A program made the position numbers and the translations under genes. From NCBI RefSeq assembly GCF_029392315.1, contig NZ_CP113939.1, positions 248,001-312,000 on the forward strand: a stretch of DNA of 64,000 nucleotides, read 5' to 3'. Origin of the DNA: Bifidobacterium sp. ESL0690 (GTDB lineage Bacteria > Actinomycetota > Actinomycetes > Actinomycetales > Bifidobacteriaceae). The notes below the pieces were generated by a model. The model was not told the origin of the DNA, did no database searches, and saw only the letters and a program-made list of their open reading frames with translations. The stretch's first letter is position 1. Each line of letters starts with the position of its first letter. This document shows, piece by piece, positions 43,800 to 52,272 of this stretch.

Positions 43800-43836
43800 C
43801 TTGCCCGTTGGTCTGTAAACGAGCGTGCTCGGCAAG
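43800..43836 (+). promoter_or_regulatory. Structured leader of the second kup gene
   Basis: CTTGCC (43800) pairs with GGCAAG (43831). The loop holds GTTGGT, GTAAACGAG and GCTCGG, aligning with the leader at 40596. It ends about 53 bp before the start codon. The stem sequences differ between the two leaders while the pairing is kept, which favours RNA structure over simple sequence identity. Confidence 0.5.
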
Positions 43837-43889
43837 TGGATTTGACAAGAAGACAAGCGCGTAAAGTTTCCGTTTCTGGAGGACAAATC

Positions 43890-46874
43890 ATGGCGCAATC
43901 GCAACATCATGGGTCAAGTGAACCTCAAAATCGTCAGCAGGAGCAGAATCCACAAAATCAGGAAGTTCGCAGGCGCGTTCGTGGCCGTAAAAAAACCGAG
44001 GACACCGGTGCGGTTGACAAGGCTGCTGACGAACGTAAGGTTGCCGGTGGTGTTGACGAGATGACCGGTGAGGCCGGCAAGGTTGTCGGTGATGCAGGCA
44101 AGGTCGGCAATGCTGGCAATGTAGGCAAGTCCGACAAGGTTGGCAAGGCTGCTGATGGCGTCAACAATGCAGTCAAAGCCGTCAAAGCTGCCGATAATGC
44201 CGGCAAAACAACGCGGGCCAAAACTCCGTTGGAAGTGGCCGCCAAAGCAAAAGCGGTAAACGCTGCCGACGAAGTAACTTCTCACGCGCGCAAGGGCGCA
44301 GCTAAAGTTGCTGGCAAAGCGAAAGCCAAGGCTGAGGCGGCAGAAGACGTCGCCGAAACGTCACTGCAAACGCGCAAGGCTTCCACCAAAGCGACTAAAG
44401 CCAAGAAAACCGCCGTCCACGCGGAAAAGAAGGCGGCTGGAGCCGAAAAGAAGGTCGCCAATGTCGAGCGCAAGGCCAAAGCCGCCGAACGCAAGGTGGC
44501 CAGCGCGGAAAAGAAGGCACTGACTGCCGAGCAACGGGCCGCGGCGGCCGAGAAGAAGGCCCTGCTGCGTGCCGACACGTTCACCAACGCGCCCAAGGTC
44601 TCGCGCGATACGTTGACCCGTGAAGAGCGCGAAGAGATTGCCAAGCACGCCAAGGAGGAACGTGAGGAAGCCGAGAAGCTGACCAAGACCTCGCGCAGCC
44701 CGATCGGCCGCTGGTGGCGCAAGGTGCAGGCCAGCCCCGACAAGGTGACGCTCGCGATGGCCATCGTCACCCTCGGCGTGGTCTACGGCGACATCGGCAC
44801 CTCCCCGCTCTACACCGTCCAGACGTTCCTGGCAGGGCAGGGCGGGCTCGCGAAAATTGACCGGCCTGCGGTTCTCGGTATGCTTTCGCTGATTTTCTGG
44901 ACTCTGCTGCTCATTACCACCGTCAAATATGTGCTGGTCGCCATGCATGCCGACAACAAAGGTGAGGGCGGCATTTTTGCGCTGTTCTCGCTGGTGCGGC
45001 ACTATGGCAAATGGCTGGTCGTGCCTGCGATGATTGGCGGCGCGGCCTTCCTGGCCGATTCCGTGCTGACTCCGGCCGTTTCGATTTCCTCGGCAGTGGA
45101 GGGCCTCAAAACCATTCCCGCTTTCACTCACGCGTTCGAAGAAAACACCAACCTCACCTTGATGATCACCATCATCATTATTGTGGTGCTTTTCTCCGTC
45201 CAGGCGCGCGGCACCGAAAGCATCGGCAAGGTCTTCGGCTCGGTCGTGCTGGTCTGGTTCGCGTTCCTCGCGCTGGTTGGCATCGTGAACCTGAGTGGTG
45301 ATTGGACCATTTTCGAGGCCATTAACCCGGTCTACGGCGTTGAATTCCTCTTCAGCTCGCATAACGTCGCGGGTCTTTCGCTCATGGGCACGGTGTTCCT
45401 CGCGACCACCGGTGCCGAGGCGCTTTACTCCGACATGGGTCACGTTGGCCGTGGCAATATCTACTTCACCTGGCCCTTCATCAACGTCGCGCTCGTCCTC
45501 AACTACTTCGGCCAGGGCGCGTGGATGCTCAACAACCGCGGCGATAAGTCGCTGGCCGGCATGACTGTCAACCCGTTCTTCCAGATGATGAGTCCCAATG
45601 TGCGCTACGTTGGCGTTATCCTCTCGGTGGCTGCGGGTGTGATCGCCTCCCAGGCCTTGATTACCGGTGCGTTCACGATGGTTTCGGAAGCCACCGGCCT
45701 CAACTGGATGCCCCATCTTCAGGTGCGCTACCCCTCGCGTACCCGTGGCCAGCTCTATATCCCGACCGTCAATGTCGTGCTATGTATAGCGACCCTTACG
45801 GTGCTGGCTATTTTCAAGGATTCCGAGCACATTTCCGCCGCGTACGGTTTGGCATTGACCATCACCATGTTGGCGACGACGATTTTGTTGACCACCTACG
45901 TTTGGCATCACCATCATCGCGTGGGCGCCGTATGTTTCTTCGCGTTGTTCGTCACCACCGATTCGCTTTTCTTCATCTCCTCGATGTCGAAGTTCCTGCG
46001 CGGCGGCTGGTTCACGATGCTGCTTACGGCCGTAATCTTGCTGATTATGATTACGTGGAACGACGGCACCAAGATCGAACGTTCGCAGCGTCGCCATATG
46101 AAGCCGCGCGATTTCAAACCGACGCTTGCGAAATTGCATGACGATTTCCGTATTCCTTACTTCGCCGACAATATCGTCTACCTCACTTCCGACTCCGAGT
46201 TGCGCCGGCTTGACACTGATATCTTCTTCTCGATTTTCGCTGACCATCCCAAGCGTGCCCGCGCCTGGTGGGCCGTCTCGGTGGTCACGACCGACGAGCC
46301 GTTCACGCGCGAATATTCCGTCGAGGACTTCGGTACGGACTACATTTTCCGTGTTCGGATCAAGCTCGGTTTCAAGGTTTCGCAATCGATTCCTGCCTAT
46401 ATTCACCAGATTATGCACGACCTGTCCGCTTCCGGAGAGCTGCCGGAGCAGAAGTCGGTCTACCCGAAGGTGGATGCGGATCCCGATATCGGCACGGTGC
46501 GTTACGTCCTCGTGCACAAGGCCCTGATGCCGGAATCCAAGATTACCGGCCGCGAGGCGCTGAGCCTCAAGATGAAGTACGCTATCCGCCGCGTGGCCGG
46601 TTCGCCGGTCAAGTGGTTCGGCCTGGCCCCCTACAATCCGGTGGTCGAGGTCCAGCCGCTCTTCCTTTCCACTCGCCGCCCCCCGCGCCTGAAGCGCGTT
46701 GCGTTCCGTAAGCCTCGCCGATCGGAATCGCATAATGATTCTGCGGCGCAGTCATCCGCAACTCAAGGCGTTTCTGGGACGAGCATGATGGTAAAGTCAA
46801 AAACCGAAGCTGAGGCCGACAAGGGTGAACGAAAGAGTCCTTCCGTTGTCGACAAACGTTCAAGGACTGAGTGA
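43890..46874 (+). CDS. kup: KUP/HAK potassium uptake transporter, second tandem copy
   Basis: A 994-residue paralogue of the preceding gene, nearly identical through the membrane core (GVVYGDIGTSPLYT near residue 297) and the cytosolic domain. Its N-terminal extension is about 285 residues. Residues 50-130 are repeats of Val/Gly/Ala/Asp/Lys such as GKVGNAGNVGKSDKVGKA, and residues 165-260 are Ala-Lys-Glu coiled-coil repeats. The C-terminal tail is short and unlike that of the first copy. ATG 43890 has TGGAGG upstream and starts MAQSQ exactly as the first copy does; the frame opens further back at 43791 without a site. Two copies with diverged tails suggest different regulation or partners. 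Confidence 0.93.
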   Translation: MAQSQHHGSSEPQNRQQEQNPQNQEVRRRVRGRKKTEDTGAVDKAADERKVAGGVDEMTGEAGKVVGDAGKVGNAGNVGKSDKVGKAADGVNNAVKAVKAADNAGKTTRAKTPLEVAAKAKAVNAADEVTSHARKGAAKVAGKAKAKAEAAEDVAETSLQTRKASTKATKAKKTAVHAEKKAAGAEKKVANVERKAKAAERKVASAEKKALTAEQRAAAAEKKALLRADTFTNAPKVSRDTLTREEREEIAKHAKEEREEAEKLTKTSRSPIGRWWRKVQASPDKVTLAMAIVTLGVVYGDIGTSPLYTVQTFLAGQGGLAKIDRPAVLGMLSLIFWTLLLITTVKYVLVAMHADNKGEGGIFALFSLVRHYGKWLVVPAMIGGAAFLADSVLTPAVSISSAVEGLKTIPAFTHAFEENTNLTLMITIIIIVVLFSVQARGTESIGKVFGSVVLVWFAFLALVGIVNLSGDWTIFEAINPVYGVEFLFSSHNVAGLSLMGTVFLATTGAEALYSDMGHVGRGNIYFTWPFINVALVLNYFGQGAWMLNNRGDKSLAGMTVNPFFQMMSPNVRYVGVILSVAAGVIASQALITGAFTMVSEATGLNWMPHLQVRYPSRTRGQLYIPTVNVVLCIATLTVLAIFKDSEHISAAYGLALTITMLATTILLTTYVWHHHHRVGAVCFFALFVTTDSLFFISSMSKFLRGGWFTMLLTAVILLIMITWNDGTKIERSQRRHMKPRDFKPTLAKLHDDFRIPYFADNIVYLTSDSELRRLDTDIFFSIFADHPKRARAWWAVSVVTTDEPFTREYSVEDFGTDYIFRVRIKLGFKVSQSIPAYIHQIMHDLSASGELPEQKSVYPKVDADPDIGTVRYVLVHKALMPESKITGREALSLKMKYAIRRVAGSPVKWFGLAPYNPVVEVQPLFLSTRRPPRLKRVAFRKPRRSESHNDSAAQSSATQGVSGTSMMVKSKTEAEADKGERKSPSVVDKRSRTE

Positions 46875-47022
46875 AGCTGATTGATGGCCCGCTTCGACAA
46901 ATAAGCGAACATCATTTTTGTGAGGTTAAGGGCGATATGCTGAACAGACTGAAAATCCTTCTTGTTCACAATGAAAGATCCCATAAGTTTTTCGGCGTGT
47001 CGCCTTTTGGCAGAACCTTTTC

Positions 47023-47152
47023 AGTACAACCTTGTACTTATAGGGTTTGCGAGTATTTCTGAAAAGGTGTAATTTAACAATTAGAACCGATACAAGGTTG
47101 TATTAATTATCAATTAGTCGCCATGTGGTTAGTTATAAAATACAACGTTGTA
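47023..47152. promoter_or_regulatory. Three TACAANNTTGTA operators before the arabinofuranosidase gene
   Basis: Perfect palindromes lie at 47023-47038 (AGTACAACCTTGTACT), 47090-47103 (ATACAAGGTTGTAT) and 47141-47152 (TACAACGTTGTA). They stand 66 and 50 bp apart, and the third is 25 bp before the start codon, next to a TATAAAA stretch that may be the -10 region. A LacI-family regulator is encoded at the end of this locus and is the natural candidate, but the link is inferred. Confidence 0.8.
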
Positions 47153-47176
47153 GTTGAAAAAATATAAAGGAGCAAC

Positions 47177-48721
47177 ATGTCAAAAACATCATCCATTAAT
47201 TCGGCCAGGTTGGTCGTTGACGATGATTTTGAGGTGGCGAAGGTCAATCAACGGTTGTTCGGTTCCTTTGTCGAGCATCTTGGACGTTGTGTGTACACGG
47301 GTATTTATGAGCCGGGGCACCCCACGGCCGATGCCGATGGGTTCCGGCAGGATGTCATCGATTTGGTGCATGAACTGGGGGCGACCACCATTCGCTATCC
47401 AGGTGGCAATTTCGTCTCCGGCTATCGCTGGGAGGATGGCGTAGGCCCGAAGGACCAGCGTCCACGTCGCCTCGATATGGCTTGGCATTCCACTGAAACC
47501 AACCAATTCGGCCTGCATGAGATGGCCAAGTGGCTTCAAAAGGTTGGTGGCAACGAGCTGATGGAAGCGGTGAACCTCGGTACCCGCGGTCTTGAAGACG
47601 CGATGGATCTGCTCGAGTACGCCAACATTCCCGGTGGTACGAAACTTTCCGAAGAACGCCGCGCCAATGGCGCCGACAAGCCGTTCGACATCCGTATGTG
47701 GTGCTTGGGCAACGAGATGGACGGGCCGTGGCAGCTTGGCCACAAGTCGGCCGAGGACTACGGCACGTTGGCCGCATCAGTGGCACGTGGCATGCGGCAG
47801 ATGGACCCGGATCTCGAATTGGTGGTCTGTGGTTCCTCGGCGCACAATATGCCCACGTTCGGTGCGTGGGAAGAAACGGTGCTTTCCAAGGCTTATGACT
47901 TGGTCGATTTTGTTTCCTGCCATGCCTACTACCAGCCCCACGATGGTGATATGGTCAGCTTCTTGGCTTCCGGTGTCGATATGGATGGCTTCATCAAGGA
48001 TGTCGCCGCCGCTATCGATGCCACCAAGGCAAGGCTCAAGAGCAAGCATGATGTGTTCATCTCCTTCGACGAATGGAACGTCTGGTATCAGGACGCCGAA
48101 GCGAGTAAGAACCCTGAAGGTATCGGCAATTGGCCGGTCGCCCCACATCTGCTTGAAGACATTTATTCGGTGGCGGACGCCGTGGTCTTCGGCGATCTGA
48201 TGATTACCCTTTTGAAGAACGCGGATCGTGTGCACGCGGCGAGCTTGGCACAGCTGGTCAACGTTATTGCGCCGATCATGACCGAGCCCGGTGGGCCGGC
48301 TTGGCGGCAGACCACGTTCTATCCGTTCTCGATTACCGCAAAGTTTGCGAAGGGCGGCACAGTGCTGGAACCAAAGCTTGACTCCTCGCAGATCTCCACT
48401 CCGAAGTACGGCGACGTCGACGGTGTCAACGCGGTGGCGGTGCGCGGTGCGGACGGTTCGGTGTCGGTCTTCGCGGTCAACAGGTCTTTGGATACGCCGG
48501 CCGAGTTCGAAGTGAAGCTTCCGGATGAGGTGTGTGCCCAATCCGGTTTGAATGTCACGGCGCAGACCCTGCATGACGATGATATCAACGCCAAAAACAC
48601 GCGGGAAGATCAGAATCGTGTGGCTCTGGAAGAAAACAAGACGGTTTCATTCAACGTTGATACCGAAACCGTGAAAGTCACATTGCCTGCAGTCTCCTGG
48701 ACTGCAATCCATGTGAAATGA
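47177..48721 (+). CDS. abfA: GH51 alpha-L-arabinofuranosidase
   Basis: A 514-residue cytoplasmic enzyme with the GH51 layout: a TIM barrel followed by a C-terminal beta-sandwich. Motifs are NQRLFGSFVEHLGRCVYTGI near residue 23, ATTIRYPGGNFVSGYRWEDG near 69, MWCLGNEMDGPWQ near 174 with the acid/base Glu, and ISFDEWNVWY near 295 with the nucleophile Glu. It has no signal peptide, so it works on imported arabino-oligosaccharides. AAAGGAGC lies before the ATG. It heads a locus with a CUT1 importer and a LacI regulator and is preceded by three palindromic operators. The released L-arabinose would go through AraA, AraB and AraD, the last being encoded at 1898. Confidence 0.96.
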   Translation: MSKTSSINSARLVVDDDFEVAKVNQRLFGSFVEHLGRCVYTGIYEPGHPTADADGFRQDVIDLVHELGATTIRYPGGNFVSGYRWEDGVGPKDQRPRRLDMAWHSTETNQFGLHEMAKWLQKVGGNELMEAVNLGTRGLEDAMDLLEYANIPGGTKLSEERRANGADKPFDIRMWCLGNEMDGPWQLGHKSAEDYGTLAASVARGMRQMDPDLELVVCGSSAHNMPTFGAWEETVLSKAYDLVDFVSCHAYYQPHDGDMVSFLASGVDMDGFIKDVAAAIDATKARLKSKHDVFISFDEWNVWYQDAEASKNPEGIGNWPVAPHLLEDIYSVADAVVFGDLMITLLKNADRVHAASLAQLVNVIAPIMTEPGGPAWRQTTFYPFSITAKFAKGGTVLEPKLDSSQISTPKYGDVDGVNAVAVRGADGSVSVFAVNRSLDTPAEFEVKLPDEVCAQSGLNVTAQTLHDDDINAKNTREDQNRVALEENKTVSFNVDTETVKVTLPAVSWTAIHVK

Positions 48722-48728
48722 TTAATTT

Positions 48729-48760
48729 TTTGCCGGGGATGTCGGTTTGTCCCCGGCAAA
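48729..48760 (+). terminator. Hairpin between the arabinofuranosidase and importer genes
   Basis: An 11-bp perfect stem, TTTGCCGGGGA with its complement, has a 10-nt loop and begins 8 bp after the GH51 stop. It is flanked by A-rich rather than T-rich DNA on the downstream side (AAATAAACC). It is probably a partial terminator or mRNA 3' stabiliser. Confidence 0.7.
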
Positions 48761-48813
48761 TAAACCATAACTGAAAAAATATCTATCCTATCGAGATTCA
48801 AAGGAGAAAAAAG

Positions 48814-50187
48814 ATGAGGAAGGCATACAAGATTGTAGCTGCCTTGGCAGCTGGAATCATGGCGCTTGGTATGGGTGCCTGTGGCGGCTCGAATGGGAGT
48901 TCCAAGGCAGCCGGAACCGACAAGAAGGCCAATGACAACGTACAATGCCAGAACAAGGTCAAAAAGACGGGAGTAGAGAAAGTAACCGTTTGGGCTTGGT
49001 ATCCGGCAATCGAAAAGATCGTTGACAATTTCAACGAAACCCACAACGATGTTCAGGCTTGCTGGGTCAACGCGGGCCAGGGACTTCCTGAATACACCAA
49101 GTTCCAAAACGCCATTAAGGCCAAGAAAGGCGCTCCGGACATCATCCAGCTCGAGTACGAGGCAATGCCGCAGTTCGTATCGGGTGCGGAGAAGCATCTG
49201 GTCGATCTTGGTCAGTACGGGATGAATAAATACAAGTCCGATTACACCAAAGGTGCTTGGAACAGCGTGAGCATGGGCACGAGCAAGTCCGTTTATGGCG
49301 TTCCTGTCGACTTGGGCCCGTTCGTCATGTTCGTGCGTCAGGATGTTTTCGACAAGTACAATGTGAAGGTTCCGACCACCTGGGCCGAATTCGCTCAGGC
49401 CGGTCGTCAGCTCAAGGCCGCCGGATATGACGGTTACCTGAGTGATTGGGCCCCCAACGGCACCGGCGTGAACCCTGCGCTCTTCGCCCAGAAAAATGAG
49501 AGGATCTACAAGTATTCCGCTTCCAAGCCTGACAAGGTGAAGGTGGATCTCAACGGCAAGGGTGTCAAGGAAGTCATGGACTATTGGAAGGGCCTCGTCA
49601 AGGAAGGCCTTGTCGACACCACTGACGCGACGACCACCGATTGGAATACGAATATGATGGGTGGCAAGTATGCCGCCTACGTACAGGCTTCCTGGCAGAC
49701 CGGCTACATCAAGGGACTGAGCAAGGGTGACAACGGTAAGTTCCGCATCTACAAGGCTCCTGTTTGGGACAGCAGCACTCCTATGGTCAATCAGGGCGGC
49801 TCCGCTTGGGCTGTGACCGATCAGGCCAAGGACACCGCAGCTGCTGCAAAGGTTGCCCGTGAACTCTTCGCTTCCGATGCCGCTCAGAAGATCGGCGTCA
49901 CCGATGGCGGTCTCTTCCCCTCCTGGACCAAGGAACTGAACTCCGACTTCTTCAAGAATATGCAGGAGCCGTTCCTCGGCGGCCAGAAGCTCAACGACAT
50001 CAACATTCCGACGGCTGAAGGCTGGAAGGGCTACGATTTCCTTCCGTTCCAGACCTACGCGTATGACGAGCAGATCAAGTCCTTCACCAAGATTGTCAAG
50101 GACGGTGCGGATACCTCATCCACGCTCAGCGCTTTGACCACCAAGTTGAATGATTATGCCAAGCAACAAGGTTTCACTATCGAGTAA
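48814..50187 (+). CDS. Arabino-oligosaccharide-type ABC binding lipoprotein (CUT1)
   Basis: A 457-residue extracellular solute-binding protein of family 1. The lipobox MGAC lies near residues 20-23. The mature domain has VTVWAWYPAIEKIVDNFNETH, APDIIQLEYEAMPQFVSGA and VYGVPVDLGPFVMFVR, with many Trp and Tyr residues suited to sugar stacking. AAAGGAG precedes the ATG. Placement right after a GH51 arabinofuranosidase suggests arabino-oligosaccharides or arabinoxylan fragments as cargo (inference). Two permease genes follow and no ATPase, as for the other CUT1 system here. Confidence 0.88.
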   Translation: MRKAYKIVAALAAGIMALGMGACGGSNGSSKAAGTDKKANDNVQCQNKVKKTGVEKVTVWAWYPAIEKIVDNFNETHNDVQACWVNAGQGLPEYTKFQNAIKAKKGAPDIIQLEYEAMPQFVSGAEKHLVDLGQYGMNKYKSDYTKGAWNSVSMGTSKSVYGVPVDLGPFVMFVRQDVFDKYNVKVPTTWAEFAQAGRQLKAAGYDGYLSDWAPNGTGVNPALFAQKNERIYKYSASKPDKVKVDLNGKGVKEVMDYWKGLVKEGLVDTTDATTTDWNTNMMGGKYAAYVQASWQTGYIKGLSKGDNGKFRIYKAPVWDSSTPMVNQGGSAWAVTDQAKDTAAAAKVARELFASDAAQKIGVTDGGLFPSWTKELNSDFFKNMQEPFLGGQKLNDINIPTAEGWKGYDFLPFQTYAYDEQIKSFTKIVKDGADTSSTLSALTTKLNDYAKQQGFTIE

Positions 50188-50201
50188 TCGATAAACGATA
50201 A

Positions 50202-50234
50202 CAGGAGGGAACGCAGTGGTATGGTTCCCTCCTG
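50202..50234 (+). terminator. Intra-operon hairpin after the binding-protein gene
   Basis: An 11-bp perfect stem, CAGGAGGGAAC with GTTCCCTCCTG, has an 11-nt loop and starts 14 bp after the binding-protein stop. The left arm contains a Shine-Dalgarno-like AGGAGG that would be sequestered. The permease start follows 22 bp later, after its own GGGGAGG. Confidence 0.75.
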
Positions 50235-50255
50235 CTGCTTGGGGAGGTTTATTCA

Positions 50256-51179
50256 ATGAAAAAAACGACTAATAAGAAACAAGGCGCCTCAGCTTCGGCA
50301 GTGGAGAAGAAGAGGGCCCGTTGGGGATGGTTCTTCACCGCCCCCTTCGGTATTGTGTTCCTAATTTTCCTGGTTATCCCGCTGGCATACGCTTTCTATG
50401 TTTCTCTGTTCACTTACACGCAGGTACGTGGCAACGCCTTTACTGGTCTGGCCAATTACAAGCGCGTGATTACCGATCCGATTTTCATGCAGGGCATGGG
50501 AAGGGTCATTCTCTACACCATCGTCATGGTCCCTATTCAGCTTGGCCTGGCGCTTATTTTCGCGCTTCTTCTTGACTCGTTCAAGAACAAGTTCGCTTCG
50601 GTTTCCCGCCTGGTCATTTTCCTCCCTTATGCCATTCCTGGTGTTATCGGAGCATTGATGTGGGGCTTCATGTATTCGAAGAACATGGGTCCGTTCACCA
50701 CGGTTTTCCAGCTTTTCGGTTTGGGAACGCCCGCTTTCCTCACTTCGAAGGGCATCTTTGGGGCGTTGGTCAACGTGGTCACATGGCAATGGACAGGCTA
50801 TTACATGGTCATCCTTTACTCGGCCCTTCAATCCATTTCGCCTGATTTGTATGAATCCGCAAGGCTTGACGGAGCCAACGAGTTCAAGATTGCGACGAAG
50901 ATCAAGATACCGATGGTATCGAGCTCTTTGGTCATGGTGACGATTTTCTCGCTTATCGGCACCTTGCAGTTCTATACCGAGCCGACGATTCTGCGTAACC
51001 AGGCGCCGACCGCGATACCTATTGAATATACACCTAATATGTACGCCCAAGCCTTGGCCTTCGACTATAACCAAACGAACTATTCGGCTACCGTCTCGTT
51101 CGCGCTTGGCCTTGTCGTCGTGATTTTCAGTGTGATATTCATGAAGCTGACCAAGAAGCAGTCTGGATTGGGGGATTGA
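50256..51179 (+). CDS. Sugar ABC transporter permease (MalF type), arabinoside locus
   Basis: A 307-residue permease with a basic N-terminus and six predicted TM segments. The EAA loop is YESARLDGANEFKIATKIKIPMV near residues 199-221. GGGGAGG precedes the ATG. The stop is separated from the next permease start by one base, so the two are surely coupled. The unusual sequence QFYTEPTILRNQAPTAIPIEYTPNMYAQALAF (by position about 243-274) corresponds to the loop before the last TM segments. Confidence 0.9.
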   Translation: MKKTTNKKQGASASAVEKKRARWGWFFTAPFGIVFLIFLVIPLAYAFYVSLFTYTQVRGNAFTGLANYKRVITDPIFMQGMGRVILYTIVMVPIQLGLALIFALLLDSFKNKFASVSRLVIFLPYAIPGVIGALMWGFMYSKNMGPFTTVFQLFGLGTPAFLTSKGIFGALVNVVTWQWTGYYMVILYSALQSISPDLYESARLDGANEFKIATKIKIPMVSSSLVMVTIFSLIGTLQFYTEPTILRNQAPTAIPIEYTPNMYAQALAFDYNQTNYSATVSFALGLVVVIFSVIFMKLTKKQSGLGD

Positions 51180-51180
51180 G

Positions 51181-52086
51181 ATGAGCACGAAGAACGGAAA
51201 ACAATCCGCAAATTCAGAAACAATCAATCACATCAAGGGCAACCCGAGGATATTCACCTGCGTCGTGCTGGTGCTGGCCATACTCTATTTCCTGTTGCCC
51301 ATCTGGTGGTTGATTGTGGCCTCCACAAAGACGAACTCAGGCTTGTTCTTTGGATCCCACGGTTCGTTGTGGTTTGACGACAAGTTCAACTTCTTCGAGA
51401 ACATCAAGCAGCTGACCACTTATCAGGACGGTATCTACTGGCGTTGGATCGCCAACTCCTTCCTCTACGCTTTGGTCGGCGGCTTCGGCGCGACGGCCAT
51501 TGCGGTGATGGCTGGTTACGGCTTCTCCAAGTTCAGGTTCCGCGGCAAGAACTTCTATTTCAACATCGTGCTGGGCGCGTTGATGATTCCGTCGACCGCT
51601 CTTGTCATCCCGACGTTCCTTTTGATGAGCAACATTGGCATGACCAACACGATTTGGGCCGTGCTGCTTCCTTCACTGCTCAACCCGATGGGCGTCTATC
51701 TGATGCGTATCTATTGTGCGCAATCGCTGCCGGACGAGATGATCGAGGCGGCCAGGGTAGATGGTGCCGGTGAGCTGAGAACGTTCTTCCAGGTGTCATT
51801 GCCGATTATGACGCCGGCAATCACCACGGTTTTCCTGCTTTCCGTGGTCGGTGCCTGGAACAACTTCTTCCTGCCGCAGGTAGTGTTGTCCAATCCGAAG
51901 CTCTTCCCGATCACAGTCGGTTTGACGCAGTGGCAGATGAAGTCCCAGGCCGGGGCAGCTTCCGAGCAGGTCTGGAATCTGGTTACTTCAGGTGCGTTCA
52001 TTTCCATCATTCCGATGGTTCTGGCATTCCTCTTCCTGCAGCGTTACTGGGTCGGTGGACTCACCGCAGGGTCTGTGAAATCCTGA
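51181..52086 (+). CDS. Sugar ABC transporter permease (MalG type), arabinoside locus
   Basis: A 301-residue permease with six TM segments. The EAA loop is IEAARVDGAGELRTFFQVSLPIM near residues 187-209, and the typical ending YWVGGLTAGSVK is present. Its Shine-Dalgarno (GGGGGAT) overlaps the end of the preceding gene. It completes the importer. No ATPase gene is present, so a shared MsiK-like ATPase is expected elsewhere in the genome. Confidence 0.9.
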   Translation: MSTKNGKQSANSETINHIKGNPRIFTCVVLVLAILYFLLPIWWLIVASTKTNSGLFFGSHGSLWFDDKFNFFENIKQLTTYQDGIYWRWIANSFLYALVGGFGATAIAVMAGYGFSKFRFRGKNFYFNIVLGALMIPSTALVIPTFLLMSNIGMTNTIWAVLLPSLLNPMGVYLMRIYCAQSLPDEMIEAARVDGAGELRTFFQVSLPIMTPAITTVFLLSVVGAWNNFFLPQVVLSNPKLFPITVGLTQWQMKSQAGAASEQVWNLVTSGAFISIIPMVLAFLFLQRYWVGGLTAGSVKS

Positions 52087-52106
52087 TACTGCATTCACGA
52101 ATTTAG

Positions 52107-52148
52107 ACAATGGGTTTCTGCTTTTTCTTAAAGGTGGAAGCCCATTGT
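52107..52148 (+). terminator. Terminator after the arabinoside importer
   Basis: ACAATGGGTTTC pairs with GAAGCCCATTGT (12 bp, one G-U) 21 bp after the permease stop. The tail is TATATAGG, only moderately T-rich. The LacI gene downstream therefore probably has its own promoter. Confidence 0.65.
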
Positions 52149-52272
52149 TATATAGGCGTGTCGGGGTAATATAAACGGATTAATGAATGTTTGATTTGGA
52201 TATGGGAGCGGCGGGATTCTGGTTTAAATGTTGAGTGAATTATCTGCGTTATTGGTGTTTAAGGAGTAGTCG

